Shown here piece by piece: positions 33,838-45,600 of a stretch of DNA of 64,000 bases (its first letter is position 1; every line of letters starts with the position of its first letter). The notes under the pieces were generated by a model that was not told where the DNA came from, made no database searches, and saw only the letters and a program-made list of their open reading frames with translations. This stretch comes from Dactylorhiza incarnata. Taxonomy: Eukaryota; Streptophyta; Magnoliopsida; Asparagales; Orchidaceae. A program made the translations under genes and the position numbers. Where the stretch lies: positions 7,440,001 through 7,504,000 of the forward strand of contig JAWHQI010000049.1 of NCBI GenBank assembly GCA_033032865.1. The letters run 5' to 3'.

Positions 33838-36800
33838 TTCATGGATATTGAATGCATTTGACCCCTCAATCCTCCCCCAATTGATGAGCATTCACCTCCC
33901 CTGGCAGTTACAAGAAGATTAGGAGCTTTTCCAGGCCATATGGTGGCTGGATTTGAATGGATTTCACTTGGCCAAAATCCTCCATCAATGGCCATTAATG
34001 GCCACCAAGTGTAACCCCCCTCTTGCCTCCAATTCGAGCCTTTAACACCTTCAGAGGTCGGAGAGGAGTGAACCCCCCCCCCCACTTTCCTGAAGATTTC
34101 GAGCTCTCCAAGTGCAAAAGAGGCATGACACCAAAAGCTCCAATTCCGGCGATGGCAACCCGCTGGAATACGCGACATCATGCCACCACATAGGTCAGAT
34201 CCTTTTCTCATCCCTAGTGCTAGATCTCTATCTAACTTGGGGCTTGATTTGAGCCAAATTGGGCTCGAATCAAGCTCCCCAAAGGTCTAATTTTTGAGCA
34301 TTTCCCCCCGCTAGAAAGCCCTGTTTCAGCCACCTCCGGCCGGCTAACCACCCCTAATCGCTGGCCACCACCTCAACAGAGGTGGTGGTGGCGGCATTGG
34401 CCAGCCGGGGCGGCACTCGGGTGGCCCAGAAAACAAGGTGGAAGAGAGCCCAGGACGGGTTGATCTCAGCCCTTGGCTGAAGGAAGGAGATAATCCGATG
34501 CCGTCCATCCCTGCTTCAGGATTCATGCAGGATCGTTTTAATGAATGAAATGATTTATATCATTCTGTCACATATTATGCAATGATTTGTTTGAATTATT
34601 AAAAATACTTAAACTCAAATTTAGAGAAAGTGGTCTACATGATAGTTGTGGGCACTGAGGTCAACTTTAATTTAAATATTGTTTCATCAAATTTGGACCA
34701 TAAGGCTGACCTCAACACTCAAAATGGTGCAACATGTACAAATGGTTGACCAGAGCTTACTTTGTGTGCCCCCATTAACCCAGTCATTCAAATGACTTGA
34801 AATTTGAAACATAGGCTCTTTATACCAATACCCCTAACATATCCAAAAAGGAGAATTCTTGGAGGACATTTTTCTAAAGTTTTTGTAAACATTTAATAAT
34901 ACATTTAATAATTAATTATAGGGTATAATGGCCTCCAAACCCTTCCAAATTCTGGTGGGTAGTCTTTAGGGTCATGTCATGACTATGGTAAAAGTTTCAT
35001 CCCATTTGGGATTGATTTGGTTGGGAATTTACTATCCCAAAATTGGTCAAACTAAGGGTTAAAAAGTCAAAAGTGCACTTGTTGGATTAAGTTGTCAAAT
35101 CTCATCAAAATGATGTGAAATCTTGGCCACTAGTTTAATATCACATAGAACACCTCCTCCCAAAATTTGGGGTGGTTTAGTGTGGATGTGCCTTAGAACC
35201 CTAGTTCTAACCCTAAGGTTGCACATTGAGCCTTGTGAAGGGCATATGGTAATATGTCCTTGAATGGTCATGGAACCTAGTAGATAAGTTCATAGGGGGT
35301 AAATATGTCCTAGGTAATTTTATAAGAATTTTTGGAACACTTGTCCCCTCTGAATTAGGTTATAACCTTTTGGGTCACTTTTTATAAGAGGAATTTACAT
35401 GCTCAATTTATCTTGGATATTGATGAAAGTTTGGTAGTGCTCAAATAATCATGATATAAACCTCTGGTAATTTTTGTGTAGTTTTGGAATAGATTTAATT
35501 AGTACTTCATTCACAAGTCAACTATTTTGCCTTAAGATTATGATAAATAAATGAGAGCCTAATGTTCTCTGGAAAATTATGAGACTTGGCGATAGGACAT
35601 TTTAGGGCATTATAAAGCCCTGTGAATTTTTGTATAATTTTTGGAATCATTTATCAGTAGGTTACTTCTCAATGTTCCCTAGTTTGGATTTTCTTGAAAT
35701 ATTTAATTATGAGACTAAATGGTTTTTAAAAATTATGAAACTTAGTCAGTAAACTATTCTGATCATTATAGAGGTCTGGTAATTTTACCATAATATTTGG
35801 ACAAGTATTTTTGGTGGTTCCTTCTTTAACTTCCAATTTTGGATAATTACTCAATATTATAATTAGAGGCCAATACCTTACTGTAAAATTGTGATATTAT
35901 GTATTTACTGTTATTTTGACATCATAGATTTTCCATAATTTTGTGGGGGCCATATTATAAGAAGATCTTATACTTCATGTTCATTTTCATACTTGCCATG
36001 GAGATTCTGGGGAGCGAAAGTACAGTGATTGATAGTCATCTCCTCCGCCGACATCTCCGCAGCCATGGTGTCTCCAAGCAAACACGAGAAGAAACCCACA
36101 GCGGCGGCGGCGACGATGACGCAGATTTGGGCGGCTGCTTTCCTCCGGTGTATTTCCGGCGATTTCAAATACAGAGTTAAAATAGAGTATGGATGCCTTT
36201 CCCTTCCATGGAGTCTACCGGTTCCTACTCTCCTTCCCATTCCACGGAATCCACTGCCCGTTCCAGACCGAGTTCCCCATCCATGGAGCTACAAGAAGTT
36301 GTCGTCGGCAAAAGTGGCTGTTGCCGGCGAACTCCGGGTTGCTGTGAATGCCGGGCAAAGACGCCGGTGCATGATCCGCTTCATGCCAGTTTGATGTTGG
36401 CCGCCGACCGGAAAGATTATCGTTGCGAATGCCCGCCGGGCTACTGTCGCTGCCCTGTGCCCGCCGACGTCGTCGACTCCGTCCCATTCATTACATTTTT
36501 CTGAAATATTTCTGTGCACTTTAATATCTGCTCTCTTTTTTCTTACTGGAAACAGTTTTAGTTGATTCAACACAGGATCACGGCTACAAAACAATGATTT
36601 TGCTCTCTGTTTCTTAAGAAGCTTTGTTTTTTGACATAAAATTGTGTTTTTTAGTTTTTAGTAAAAAATCAAATCAATTCGTATTTGATTTTAATATAGT
36701 TTTAAGATGCATAAATAAAACAAATGAATTATAATAAATGCCAAATAAATAAGGAAAAAATGATCCTCTAGATTTAGTCTTATAATATCATGATAGAATC

Positions 36801-37179
36801 CCAGTAATAATTTTAGATCATTCAAATGAATATATCGAGTACCTCCTCTCTTGCAACTCATGTAGTTCATGTTGGTCTGCGTATAGTAGAAACTGTAGAG
36901 TTAACTTAACTAGAAGTCCATCAGGTGGGAATGGAAGGTGGATGATGTAATTAGCCTGGTTGAGGAGACTGGAGGTCACCAATAGGAGTTGATGTGTTCA
37001 ATGTGCCCAGAGATGGGCAAGGTTGTGCTCAGGATTGACGAAAGACCGTCTTTCCCTTGGATAGTCATAAAATACTTATTGTTATTCCAAGTGTAATGAT
37101 AAGAGGGGTATTCTTATAGGTAGTTACCAATAACATTAAGTGCCTTGTAAAGGGAGCTTTGGTGTGTCATCCAATCATA
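33838..37179 (+). other. Middle of the second giant LTR, non-coding
   Basis: This includes blocks shared with element 1 LTRs (for example the GGTGGTGGTGG/CCACCACCTC region near 34360-34400). Overlapping small frames near 35941-36594 occur on both strands over a GC-rich patch and have no recognisable domain. Confidence 0.5.
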
Positions 37180-37329
37180 GCTCCTAGTACCGCTGCGAGC
37201 CCCTCACAGGGTAGTCCTCGGGAAGTCCATGGTTAACCCTAAACTGCAGGAATAAACTGTTATGTAAGATTGCCTAAATAATACACCCACCCACATCCAG
37301 TGGCTACGAGAGGTTTCTTTGTTTGGTCA

Positions 37330-37560
37330 TGCGAGCAGTAGGCTCGGTGTTTATATGTACGAACGGGTTAGTCCGGCGAGTCAGTGACTCGGAAGGTTAT
37401 TGTGACGGACGGGATAGTCCGTGGAGCATGTGGTTCGGAGATACAAATAGGATTCATGAATGTATGTGCATAAGGTGGTGGGTCTTTAGTGTTGACGGTC
37501 ATCGCACCGACGTCGATACTTTGGCTCGGTAAGTGTGGATAACACTTTACCAAGAAAAGT
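37330..37560 (+). repeat. Array position of the second giant LTR (not expanded)
   Basis: Where element 1 has about 14 tandem units, this LTR has only one or two loose units: gcgagcagtaggctcgg, then interrupted palindromes such as GAGTCAGTGACTC and GACGGGATAGTCCGT. Confidence 0.5.
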
Positions 37561-37863
37561 CTGGTGGACTGGCCAGCAAGAGTACGCAGGAGCTCCGTTG
37601 TTATGTTCTTAGCGTTGAGGCGTACAATAGGTATAGGTTAGGTAGTGCAGATACCAACCTAGAGGTAGGCGAGGCCCAACCCACCGCTTCCGTTTGCCAC
37701 TACGGGAGTATCCTGAGAGTTTTGCTAGCTCCAAAAAGGGGAACTAAAGGTCTGTGCGCATAGAGTCGTAGTGTGTGAGTTGCACTTGTATGAACATAAC
37801 ATTAAACTGCATAACCTTGTATGACATAGCATAAGCATTGCTTTTCAACCCCTACCCCGATCG

Positions 37864-37871
37864 TATAAATT
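37864..37871 (+). promoter_or_regulatory. Candidate TATA box of the second giant LTR
   Basis: It reads CGTATAAATTGG, in the position equivalent to the TATAAATT of element 1 and about 300 bases after the array region. Confidence 0.4.
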
Positions 37872-38581
37872 GGTTATAGGACTTTTTATATGATAGGCCA
37901 AGCTAAACGACCCCTTGGTCTATAGGTTACTCTTCTTTACTTACTTGCTTCTACTTATTACTTTACTTGTTCTTACCGTGATTTATTTACTGCTTCAATT
38001 GTAATATATGTTGCATAGTGGTAGACCTTTACGTAGTTAGATTCACCGTCACCTGCTATTGTTTATACCCCTTGCTATCCTCCGCTTCATTCCCCTCGCT
38101 CGGTGCCTAAGAGTCACCAGGGGAGGGGCGGGGGATTGGCTTAGTATTTTTGACTAACGGCCGGTGTACCTTATCATTTTAGGGGACCGAGGAGACGCAG
38201 CAGAACCAGAGGCCGGTGCTGATGGAGGCAGGATAGTCTAGCACAGGAGCACCAGTTTCGGGATCCGTGAGTGTTACTCCTAGTTTTGCTTCCGTGAGAG
38301 AACTTGTAGTGAGGATTTGATGTATCGGGTAGGAGCCCCTTTTTATAACTATCTTTAGTTCAGTTTCTAGTTGTGGACATCTCTTTATGTTGATTTTATT
38401 TTCTATGTGATGTGGACTTGAACTTCTATAAGTTTGTTTATGCTTATTTCTTTTGTGATCGATATGGCGGGCAGGATCGGCGTTTTATAGTGGCGACCTT
38501 CCCGAGTGTGGGTGTCACCGCAAAGCGGCGGTTCTAGGCATAAGACCCGGGTTTTCAAAAAGAAAAAAATGGGGTCTTACA

Positions 38582-38690
38582 AACTGGTATCAAAACAAAC
38601 CTCGATCCAAAGAAAAGAAGTCCACAAACCCTGGGCCACCCCGCGCGAGTTTAGTTTGAGGACAAACTAAGTAGCGGAAGAAATGGTGTG
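38582..38690 (+). other. PBS and leader of the second giant element
   Basis: AACTGGTATCAAAAC follows the LTR end directly. The next 80 bases match the leader of element 1 up to TGGTGTG, where the family II element interrupts it. Confidence 0.8.
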
Positions 38691-39046
38691 TGTTGAAACC
38701 AGAGAACTTGTCTCGACGTTCGAAAGGGAGGTACAGCTAACCCTTACTTGACCCGAGCGAGACCCCTGACCAGTCACTAAGAACCACAGAACCCAACCCT
38801 TGGAAAATTTCTAAGTCCACAAACTGACCACGTAAGCTGCAGCGTGGAGGTCCCACCACGTACCCAGAAGCTCTCAAGGAACTTCCCCTCCCAAGCCAAT
38901 GCTGAGCCTGGCACCTTGGAGGGCACTAAAGGTCACCTCACAGTCCACCTTTGATGATAGGGGGAGGGGAGGGTTAGTGCTTGCTCACAGCACACACGCG
39001 AGGGAGGGGGGTATCAACAACCTTTACCAAGGTGCCCATGGGGGTC

Positions 39047-39054
39047 TATTTATA
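39047..39054 (-). promoter_or_regulatory. TATA box of the family II LTR
   Basis: The minus strand reads GTCTATAAATAGACC, itself a palindrome. It faces away from the antisense gene, and the palindrome array sits on its upstream side. Confidence 0.55.
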
Positions 39055-39139
39055 GACTTCCCAAAAATTGGGCTGTGGATAGCCAAAAATCCACTATCCG
39101 CAGCCCACCAACCAACCCGAACGACCAAAAAATGAGTGC

Positions 39140-39146
39140 GGGGGGT

Positions 39147-39199
<53 letters not shown>

Positions 39200-39214
39200 G
39201 GGGGGGGGGGGGGG
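39140..39214 (+). repeat. 75-base poly-G tract
   Basis: The tract is all G except T at 39146 and 39199. It lies between the LTR TATA box and the palindrome array. It is either a real G-quadruplex-prone homopolymer or a sequencing or assembly artefact. Confidence 0.9.
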
Positions 39215-39257
39215 CGTGTGGAGCTCGAGATGTCCACTCCCCCCTCGTCGGGGGTCA

Positions 39258-39579
39258 GATGGGTGGATCAGGGTCCACCATCTGTGATGGGCGAGTGGAC
39301 CATAAGGCCACTCGCCCAGCTGCCCGGGCGAGTGGACCTAGGGTCCACTCGCCTGCTGGCCTGGGGGCGAGTGGACCTTGAGTCCACTCGCCCCCCTCGC
39401 GTGGGCGAGTGGACCGGTGGTCCACTCGCCTGCAGGCCCGAGCGAGTGGACCGATGGTCCACTCGCCCCCTTGCTTGGGCGAGTGGACCCTCGGTCCACT
39501 CGCCCCCTTGCCCGGGCGAGTGGATCGACGGTCCACTCGCCCAGGGCCTTAGGCGAGTGGACCGAAGGTCCATTCGCCC
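39258..39579. repeat. Array of eight to nine hairpins GGCGAGTGGACC / GGTCCACTCGCC
   Basis: Each unit is GGGCGAGTGGACC, 2-4 variable bases, then GGTCCACTCGCCC, spaced about 36-40 bases. The arms are nearly invariant. The loop (CTAG, TTGA, GGT, GAT, CTC, GAC, GAA) and the linkers change, so the stem is being maintained. Confidence 0.92.
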
Positions 39580-39809
39580 AAGAGGGCTTGCCCCCCAGGC
39601 TTTCATTTTTCGGTCTTTGGCGATCTCTGATGGTTTGGTCCGCTTTCCCTTTACATGTGCTAAGCCACATCGGCTCGGCAAATATGAGGGTTGTACACAA
39701 TCCCTGCTCTTTTCGAGCTTGTTCTAAGCTCGGAAAGAAAGTCCAACCCACCTATTTGACGAGTCAAGTGGGGTCTCGGGGGAATCTACGGAGGGTCCCG
39801 CAGGACGGC

Positions 39810-39817
39810 TATAAAAA
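39810..39817 (+). promoter_or_regulatory. TATA box of family II accessory gene 1
   Basis: GGCTATAAAAAGCC lies 230 bases after the palindrome array and about 70 bases before the candidate start codon. Confidence 0.5.
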
Positions 39818-39887
39818 GCCTCCAGGGGGGAGGCGAGGAGAGCACCCTTCCTGAGAGTTCTCCCTTCCCCCCTCTCCTCCGAGTCGG

Positions 39888-40821
39888 ATGGACCCTCCTC
39901 TAGACTTTAGAGCCCATTTCAAAGCTCTTGCTGGGAAGGACTAGAAAGACTTGGCGGAGCTCAGGGCCATAGTTAGCGGCCTTTCTCCCTCCCCTACTCG
40001 GCCAATGGTACGATCATCGCGGAAGAAACTACGACCTGATTTGGTGAAAGAGGTGGCGTCGTCACCCTCCCACGGGGTGACTGACTATGTCTGGGACTTG
40101 GAGCTAGACGCAGTATCAACTCATTCCTTATCTTTGCCTCTTTTTCGCGGTCACATCACACTAATGAAGACATGCTTCTTGTATACCAACAACTTTTTCC
40201 GAACCACCCCGAGGGGGCCCGGAGTGCGATGAAAACGTCGGGTGCGGGTGTTCGAGCAAATCCGGCCATTCTCGCTCAGGACCTCGCTGCTCTCTCAACT
40301 GCCCATGACAACCCTTCCTCAAAGAGCCAAGGGATTGAGGATTCATAAGGTAATGTTGTTGCGAGAGCCTCTATCGAAGTGAGTGCTTAGGTGTCTAAAG
40401 CTATGCTTTTTGCAGGAGGGGACAAGACCTCGACGGGTCAGTCGAGCCGGAGGGAGGTCTCCCCACCAATCCTATCCCCTACTATGGTGGAGGAACCTGC
40501 GGAGGACCAGCCTAACATCCTCGAGCGTCTGAATCTTTAACCGATAAGGTGCGGAGGCAAGAGGCCTTTCTTCTTGAGCTGCGTGACGGAAGGTGGTCCG
40601 CCGGACTTGACCCTCTCGCCCGCATCTGCGCGCTAGAGCGGCGGATGGAGAGGTTAGAAAACGAGCAGAATCTGCTAAGGGGGGAGGTCTGGCTTGTGTC
40701 CGGAGGTATAGCTGCACCACTCGCCGACCACATACGCCGGGTTGAGGCTAGCGTCCGCACCGCGGGCGAGGAGATTGTTGCAATGAAAGAATGCATCGGG
40801 TCTATGCAGGGGGTGTCGTAG
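39888..40821 (+). pseudogene. Family II accessory gene 1 (antisense to the LTR)
   Basis: From ATG 39888 a frame of MDPPLDFRAHFKALAGKD-type text runs to an in-frame TAG (39942-39944, TGG expected) and on to about 40215, then shifts frame to about 40349. A plausible intron (GTAATG..TTTTTGCAG, 40350-40413) joins it to a second exon. The C-terminal part (about 40549-40821) has heptad-like text such as ALERRMERLENEQNLLRGEV, a likely coiled coil. No enzymatic motif is seen and I do not recognise a family. It is driven, if at all, by the TATA at 39810. The stop and frameshifts mark it as broken. Confidence 0.45.
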
Positions 40822-40977
40822 TGCACTCAGATCAAGGTTTCTGAAAGTGGATGCCGCGCTGAACGGCTTTTATCCGCGCTTTTCGATTTGTTGTGTAATA
40901 ATAGGAACTAGCCCTGCATGGTGGTTCTATCCACCCTACGACCGGACGCTTTAATCCTATTCTGCTTCTGTTATAAT
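40822..40977 (+). other. Downstream region of accessory gene 1, interrupted by copia 2
   Basis: The sequence ends TTATAAT at the insertion point and resumes with GCTTTGTTGC after 50892, so the original text can be followed across the insertion. Confidence 0.6.
40973..40977. other. Target site duplication ATAAT (left)
   Basis: Exact match to 50888-50892, flanking copia 2. Confidence 0.92.
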
Positions 40978-41189
40978 TGTTGGGAATATTGCCCTCAATG
41001 TTCCTTTGATTTGATGAGGCATCACTCACAATGCTAAGTACATATTGTATTTGATACAATCTATTTTGTCTCAAGTTTTATACAGGGAGATGATATTCCA
41101 TACATTTGAATATATTCAAAGGTATGCTGTTTAATCAGCTGAGAAGATTTCACTGTCTCAGCTGAACCACTTAGAAGGCATAATTGGCG

Positions 41190-41645
41190 TGTTCGTCGAA
41201 CGCAGAGAGCAGTTCGCCGAACGCAGAAGAATGTTCGTCGAATGCAGAGACAGATAGAAGCAAGCGCTGAGATTTGGCGTGTTCATCGAACGCAGAAGAT
41301 AGTTCGTCGAACACAGAGACAGGAAGAAGCAAGCGCTGAGACTTGGAGAGTTCGTCGAATGCAGAAGACGGTTCATCGAACGTAGAAGATAGTTCATCGA
41401 ACGCAGAGATAGGAAGAAGCAAGCGCTGAGACTTGGAGTGTTCGTCGAACGCAGAAGACAGTTCGTCGAACGCAGAGTATGATAAGTTCGTCAAACGTAG
41501 AGTATGACAAGTTCTTCGAACGCAGAGTATGACAAGTTCTTCGAACGCAGAGTATGACAAGTTTGTCGAACGCAGAGTATGGCGAGTTCGTCGAACGCAG
41601 AACTTAGTTCGTCGAACGCAGTATGGCGAGTTCGTCAAACGCAGA
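41190..41645 (+). repeat. Palindrome array GTTCGTCGAACGCAG in copia 2 U3 (5')
   Basis: About 18 copies of GTTCGTCGAAC, mostly followed by GCAG and often grouped in pairs 14-18 bases apart. The centre base is T in nearly all units, giving the near-palindrome a direction. Some units have CATCGAAC or CTTCGAAC. Confidence 0.9.
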
Positions 41646-41753
41646 TTGCGGGTTCTGCCATTCGCGCAAGCTGCAGAAAGGCTTTGTGGGGGTCCACCAG
41701 TCTCCCCCATATTAGTCAGAAGGTCGGCTAAGAGCCGTTGAAGGTCAGGGATG

Positions 41754-41760
41754 TATAAAA
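41754..41760 (+). promoter_or_regulatory. TATA box of copia 2
   Basis: GGATGTATAAAAGAAG lies about 110 bases after the palindrome array. The 3' LTR copy is at 50142-50148. Confidence 0.65.
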
Positions 41761-42499
41761 GAAGAAGTTAGGGCACTTTGGAAAAGTGCTGGTCGAGTGC
41801 TAAATAAATTGTTTTTCCATTGACGATTGTCGCTCTTGTCTTTCTCCTCCTGCTCACTGAACAAGAAGAAAAAAACTGAGAGTGAAAGAAAGCTCCTCCA
41901 CAAGAAGGAGCAAGGTGATCTTCCATCCTTCAACAGAAGAGGAAGATCAGGTTGTAGCTGCCATCAACATCTCTAGCTACAAGAAAGCACCAGGTGTGCA
42001 GGAACTACAAGGGACTTCTCCTGCTGTCTGCTGTAGTAAGCTTCAACAAAACTTTTACTGTAGGGCTTTTTGCCTGAGTTTGTAGGACTGTTTTGCCTGA
42101 GGTGTAGGGCTGTTGGCCTGAGTTGGTAGGATCAGTGACTGATCTGAGGTAGGGCTGTTGAGCCTGAGTGTAGGAGGTGGATTCCTCTGAGGTAGGGCTG
42201 TTGTGCCTGAGGTAGGGTTGGGAAAACCTGAGAGATCCTGAGGGATCTGTGATGTAAGCTATTTTAGCTGAGTTTGGAGGAGTTGACCATGTCTAACACA
42301 CTGTTAGAAGGGTGAAGGGGGAAAGTGGACTACCCATAGACACACTGTCTTGGGGAACCACTATAAACACAAATGTGTTTTCTGGTTGTGCTTGATTTCT
42401 TGCATAGAATAGTTTTAACTGTTTATATCTGGAAAGTAAAAATCAAAAGACCTATTCACCCACCCTAGGTGAATTAGATTATATACCTATAATCTTTCA

Positions 42500-42516
42500 A
42501 GTGGTATCAGAGGGAG
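42500..42516 (+). other. PBS of copia 2
   Basis: AGTGGTATCAGAGGGAG directly follows the LTR and matches the initiator-methionine primer site over TGGTATCAGAG. Confidence 0.85.
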
Positions 42517-42607
42517 GTTGGTCAAGATTGACTTTACAGTCTGACCAGATCCTACATAGGTATTGATTATTCTGAATCAGCTGTCCTCTAGTGGAATGTA
42601 GAAGGAG

Positions 42608-45600
42608 ATGGGCTCCATGAAGTTGCCCATATGCAACCAAGCCAACTTTGGTATATAGAAGCAGAGGGTTAGATTGTTCATGGAAGCATCTGACCCTATG
42701 ATCTATATTACTGTCAAGGAAGGTCCCTTCACTTTCAAAACTACCTCCACAATAGATCCAACCAGAAGGGTGGACAAGGCATTTAATGACTTAAACACAA
42801 ATGAACTCACTCTGTTCACTATGGACAAGAGAGCCCATAACATCATAGTAAATGCTATTGATGGATCCACATTTCAAAACTTAGTACACCGCACTACTGC
42901 CAAGAAAATGTGGGACACATTAGTAGTTTATATGGAAGGGACTGCAGAAGTGAGAGATGATAGAAAGTCACTCCTAAACCAAGAGTATGAAGCCTTTAGG
43001 TAGATGATCCAGGAGAGCATTTCCATATGCTATGAGAGGTTCTTTAGGATAGTGAATGAACTAAGAACCTATGAGAGAGTGTTCACCAACTACGAGCTGA
43101 ATTATAAGTTCCTTAGATCCCTAACTAGGGATTGGGACACAAAAATTTGTGCCATCAGGGAAGTGGCAAGGCTGGGAGAAACCCCTACCCACATAATGTT
43201 TGGGAAACTGCTCTCATATGAGATGCATCTGACTGCAAGAAAGGAGGAGGATACTTCCTCCAGGGCTCACACAAGGGAGGGAATTGTAGCTCTCAAAGCT
43301 GATAGCTCAAAGAAGAGCAAGGGCAGATTACAGTCACCTCCAAGAAGGACAACTGAATCTGAGAAGTCTGAGAGTTGCACTTCAGACTGCTCCTCTTCTT
43401 ATGAGGAGTTTGCTGCCTTCACTAGGCAGTTCAAGAAGATGATAAGGAGGAAACAATGGAAGAACAAACCTTCCTCCTCCTCTCATCCCAGGAAGGATCA
43501 CTATAGATCTGAAAGGCAGCACCCCAAAGGGGACAAGTATGATTCTAAATCTAGTAAACATGTTTCAAATAACATCATTTGCTATTGCTGCAGTAAGCTT
43601 GGACATGTCATTGCTGACTGTCTAGTCAAGAGAAAAGAAAGAGATGACAAGAAGACCCATCACCAGAAGAAGAGGAAGGGAGAAAAATCCTTTCTAGCCA
43701 AGAAAGGAAAGAGCTGGAGTGAATATGAATCTTCATCTTCAGATTCAGATGGATAAGAGGAAGCCTGCATAGGGCTATTTGCTGCTTAGGAGGAAGAGGA
43801 CTATCCAGCTGCCAGGATAGGAATCAGGGCCCCTCTATCACAATCAGAAAGTGATGTAGAGGAGGATGAAGTCATTCAAGATGACCATGGGCTGATGGCT
43901 CTAACTGAAGATGAGGACAACCACAACAATTCAGAACATGAGCAAGTATTAATTCATTCCATATCCTCTTCTAATTATGAGACTGGTCCAGAATCTGCAG
44001 CACCTTCATCAATTGGTGGAAGTGGTTCAGAAGCTGAGGAAGAAGTCAATCAATTAATTGACAAGTATGGTGTTATTTTGGAAGCTCTGAAGAAAAGCAA
44101 GAAGCTTGCCAAGAGGCAAGCCCAGGAAATTGTTTCCCTTAAAATGACTAAAAATGACTACACTGAACCTACCACCCTGGTGGCTCAGATGAGGAAACAG
44201 ATAAGCCATTTAAAGGGGTTAACAATTGTGCAATTAAGCACTATTTCCCTAAAGAACAAGGTCATCAAGGACCTTGAGGAGAAGCTTGTGAAAGAGAAGA
44301 GCCTGGTGGCTCAATTCTCCAAGCCCAAATCTGTGCTCCCTATTATTGACACCTTCTCCTTTCAAACCAATAGGAGAGGACTAAGATTCAATAAAATGGA
44401 AGTAGGAGAAGGGAGTGGAGAGTAGAGCAAGGGGAAGGCTAAGCCTCAAACCACCTTTCAAAAGGTGTTACTTCCTTCCAACAAGTATGACCATGAAAGC
44501 ATTTATGGTCACTGGAAGAATGGGAGTTTCTATAGGAAGGAAAATACTCCTTCCCATAGTGGAAGAAAGGGCATGGGATTGAGTGTTATGAAGGATCCCC
44601 ATGAGGAAATTCAAATGGACCAACCTGGACATTTGTATTTGGTACTTCAGCCCCTCCATTCAAGAATAAGGATGCAAGCTCTTTCAAATATGTTTCAGCA
44701 AAGAGCATAACTGATGTCAAATCTGTTGACAAGGCTTGTTGCTCAGTGTCAGATGCCATCAGATCTTGTATGGCTGCCAAGCCAAAGCAGCTGATGAAAT
44801 CAGGACAAAGAGCATCAAGATAGCACATAGATTGACTTTCAGTCAAATCATTGCTGAGAGAAACAGGAAGAATGCAGCTGTCTCTCCTCCTGAACATGTG
44901 CACAATGCTGCACTCCCATCAAGAAATGTTCAAAAGAGGAGATACAATATTCATGAATGTTGGTGCTGTGGTAAAGTGGGACACTTTGCCATAGATTGTT
45001 GGTACAATCCCAATGTACCTAATGCAAAGAAGAGCCTTCCTGCTAGGAGTGCAGCTAGTGTGAAATTTTCTCATCAGACTAACAGGCACCTAGGACCCAA
45101 AGTTTTTTGGGCTCCTAAGGATAACTAAACTTCTTCTTGCAGGTTAGTTCAAGTACCAGCCTAAACCAAATTTGGTACTTGGATAGTGGGTGCTCAAGGC
45201 ACATGACAGGAACAAGGAGTCTTCTATAGGACTACAAGCCTGTGAAGAATGGACCCAAAGTTATATTTGGGGGATCTGAAAAAGGAATCACCAAGAGATA
45301 TGGTATGATATCCAATAACATAGTCTCCATCACAAGGGTAGCTTATGTTGAAGGGTTGCAACACAATCTTGTAAGCATAAGTCAACTGTGTGACCTAGGC
45401 TATGTCATTGAATTCCACAATGACAAGTGCTTGATTAAAAAGTCTAAGGACTTAGAGACTATTCTCTCAGGCACTAGGAGTGGGAATGTTTATTGCTTTG
45501 ATTTTATTTGCAGTAATTCTCTTACATCTGTTTGTCTTGTAGCTAATGAGAATGAGTTTATCTGTGTTCAATGGCACAAGAGACTTGCTCATATTAACTA

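Larger units (their letters stand above)
24875..38581 (+). mobile_element. 5' LTR of a second giant-LTR element, split by copia 1
   Basis: It begins TGTAACATCCCCCAAACAAC, matching the minus-strand start of the first giant LTR, with the TCATGAC repeat just inside. It ends GGGTCTTACA at 38581, followed by the same primer site. Removing the copia insertion (25655-33832 plus one target copy) leaves about 5.5 kb. Shared landmarks in order include the GAGGTGGTGGTGG block near 34380, CGCTGCGAGCCCCTCAC near 37190, the TATAAATT at 37864 and the closing AAGACCCGGGTTTT. Overall similarity is much lower than between the LTRs of element 1, so this is a related but distinct, older family member. The 3' LTR is outside the window or lost. 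Confidence 0.85.
38691..39700 (-). repeat. Family II 3' LTR (right end uncertain)
   Basis: Similarity to the giant-element leader stops at 38690 and a new sequence starts TGTTGAAACC, which read on the minus strand is a typical LTR end (GGTTTCAACA). A minus-strand TATA box lies at 39047-39054 and the palindrome array lies upstream of it (39258-39579). This is the same layout as the family I LTR. I could not fix the other LTR end or a PPT; TGTACAACCC (RC of 39683-39692) is one candidate. Confidence 0.5.
40978..42499 (+). repeat. 5' LTR of copia 2
   Basis: It contains the GTTCGTCGAAC array (41190-41645), a TATA box at 41754-41760, several short GTAGGGCTGTT..GCCTGAG repeats (42060-42230) and the U5 signature GGGAACCACTATAAACAC (42355). 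Confidence 0.93.

Noticed and set aside
36029..36594. Overlapping ORFs on both strands in giant LTR 2
   Set aside because: GC-rich patch with few stops in several frames; no domain, and the region aligns in part with non-coding LTR of element 1.
39075..39381. Glycine-rich protein
   Set aside because: It is a translation of the poly-G tract and hairpin array.
41190..41645. CRISPR-like array
   Set aside because: Repeats are 11-15 bases, palindromic, irregularly spaced, and lie in a plant LTR. No cas genes are possible in this context.
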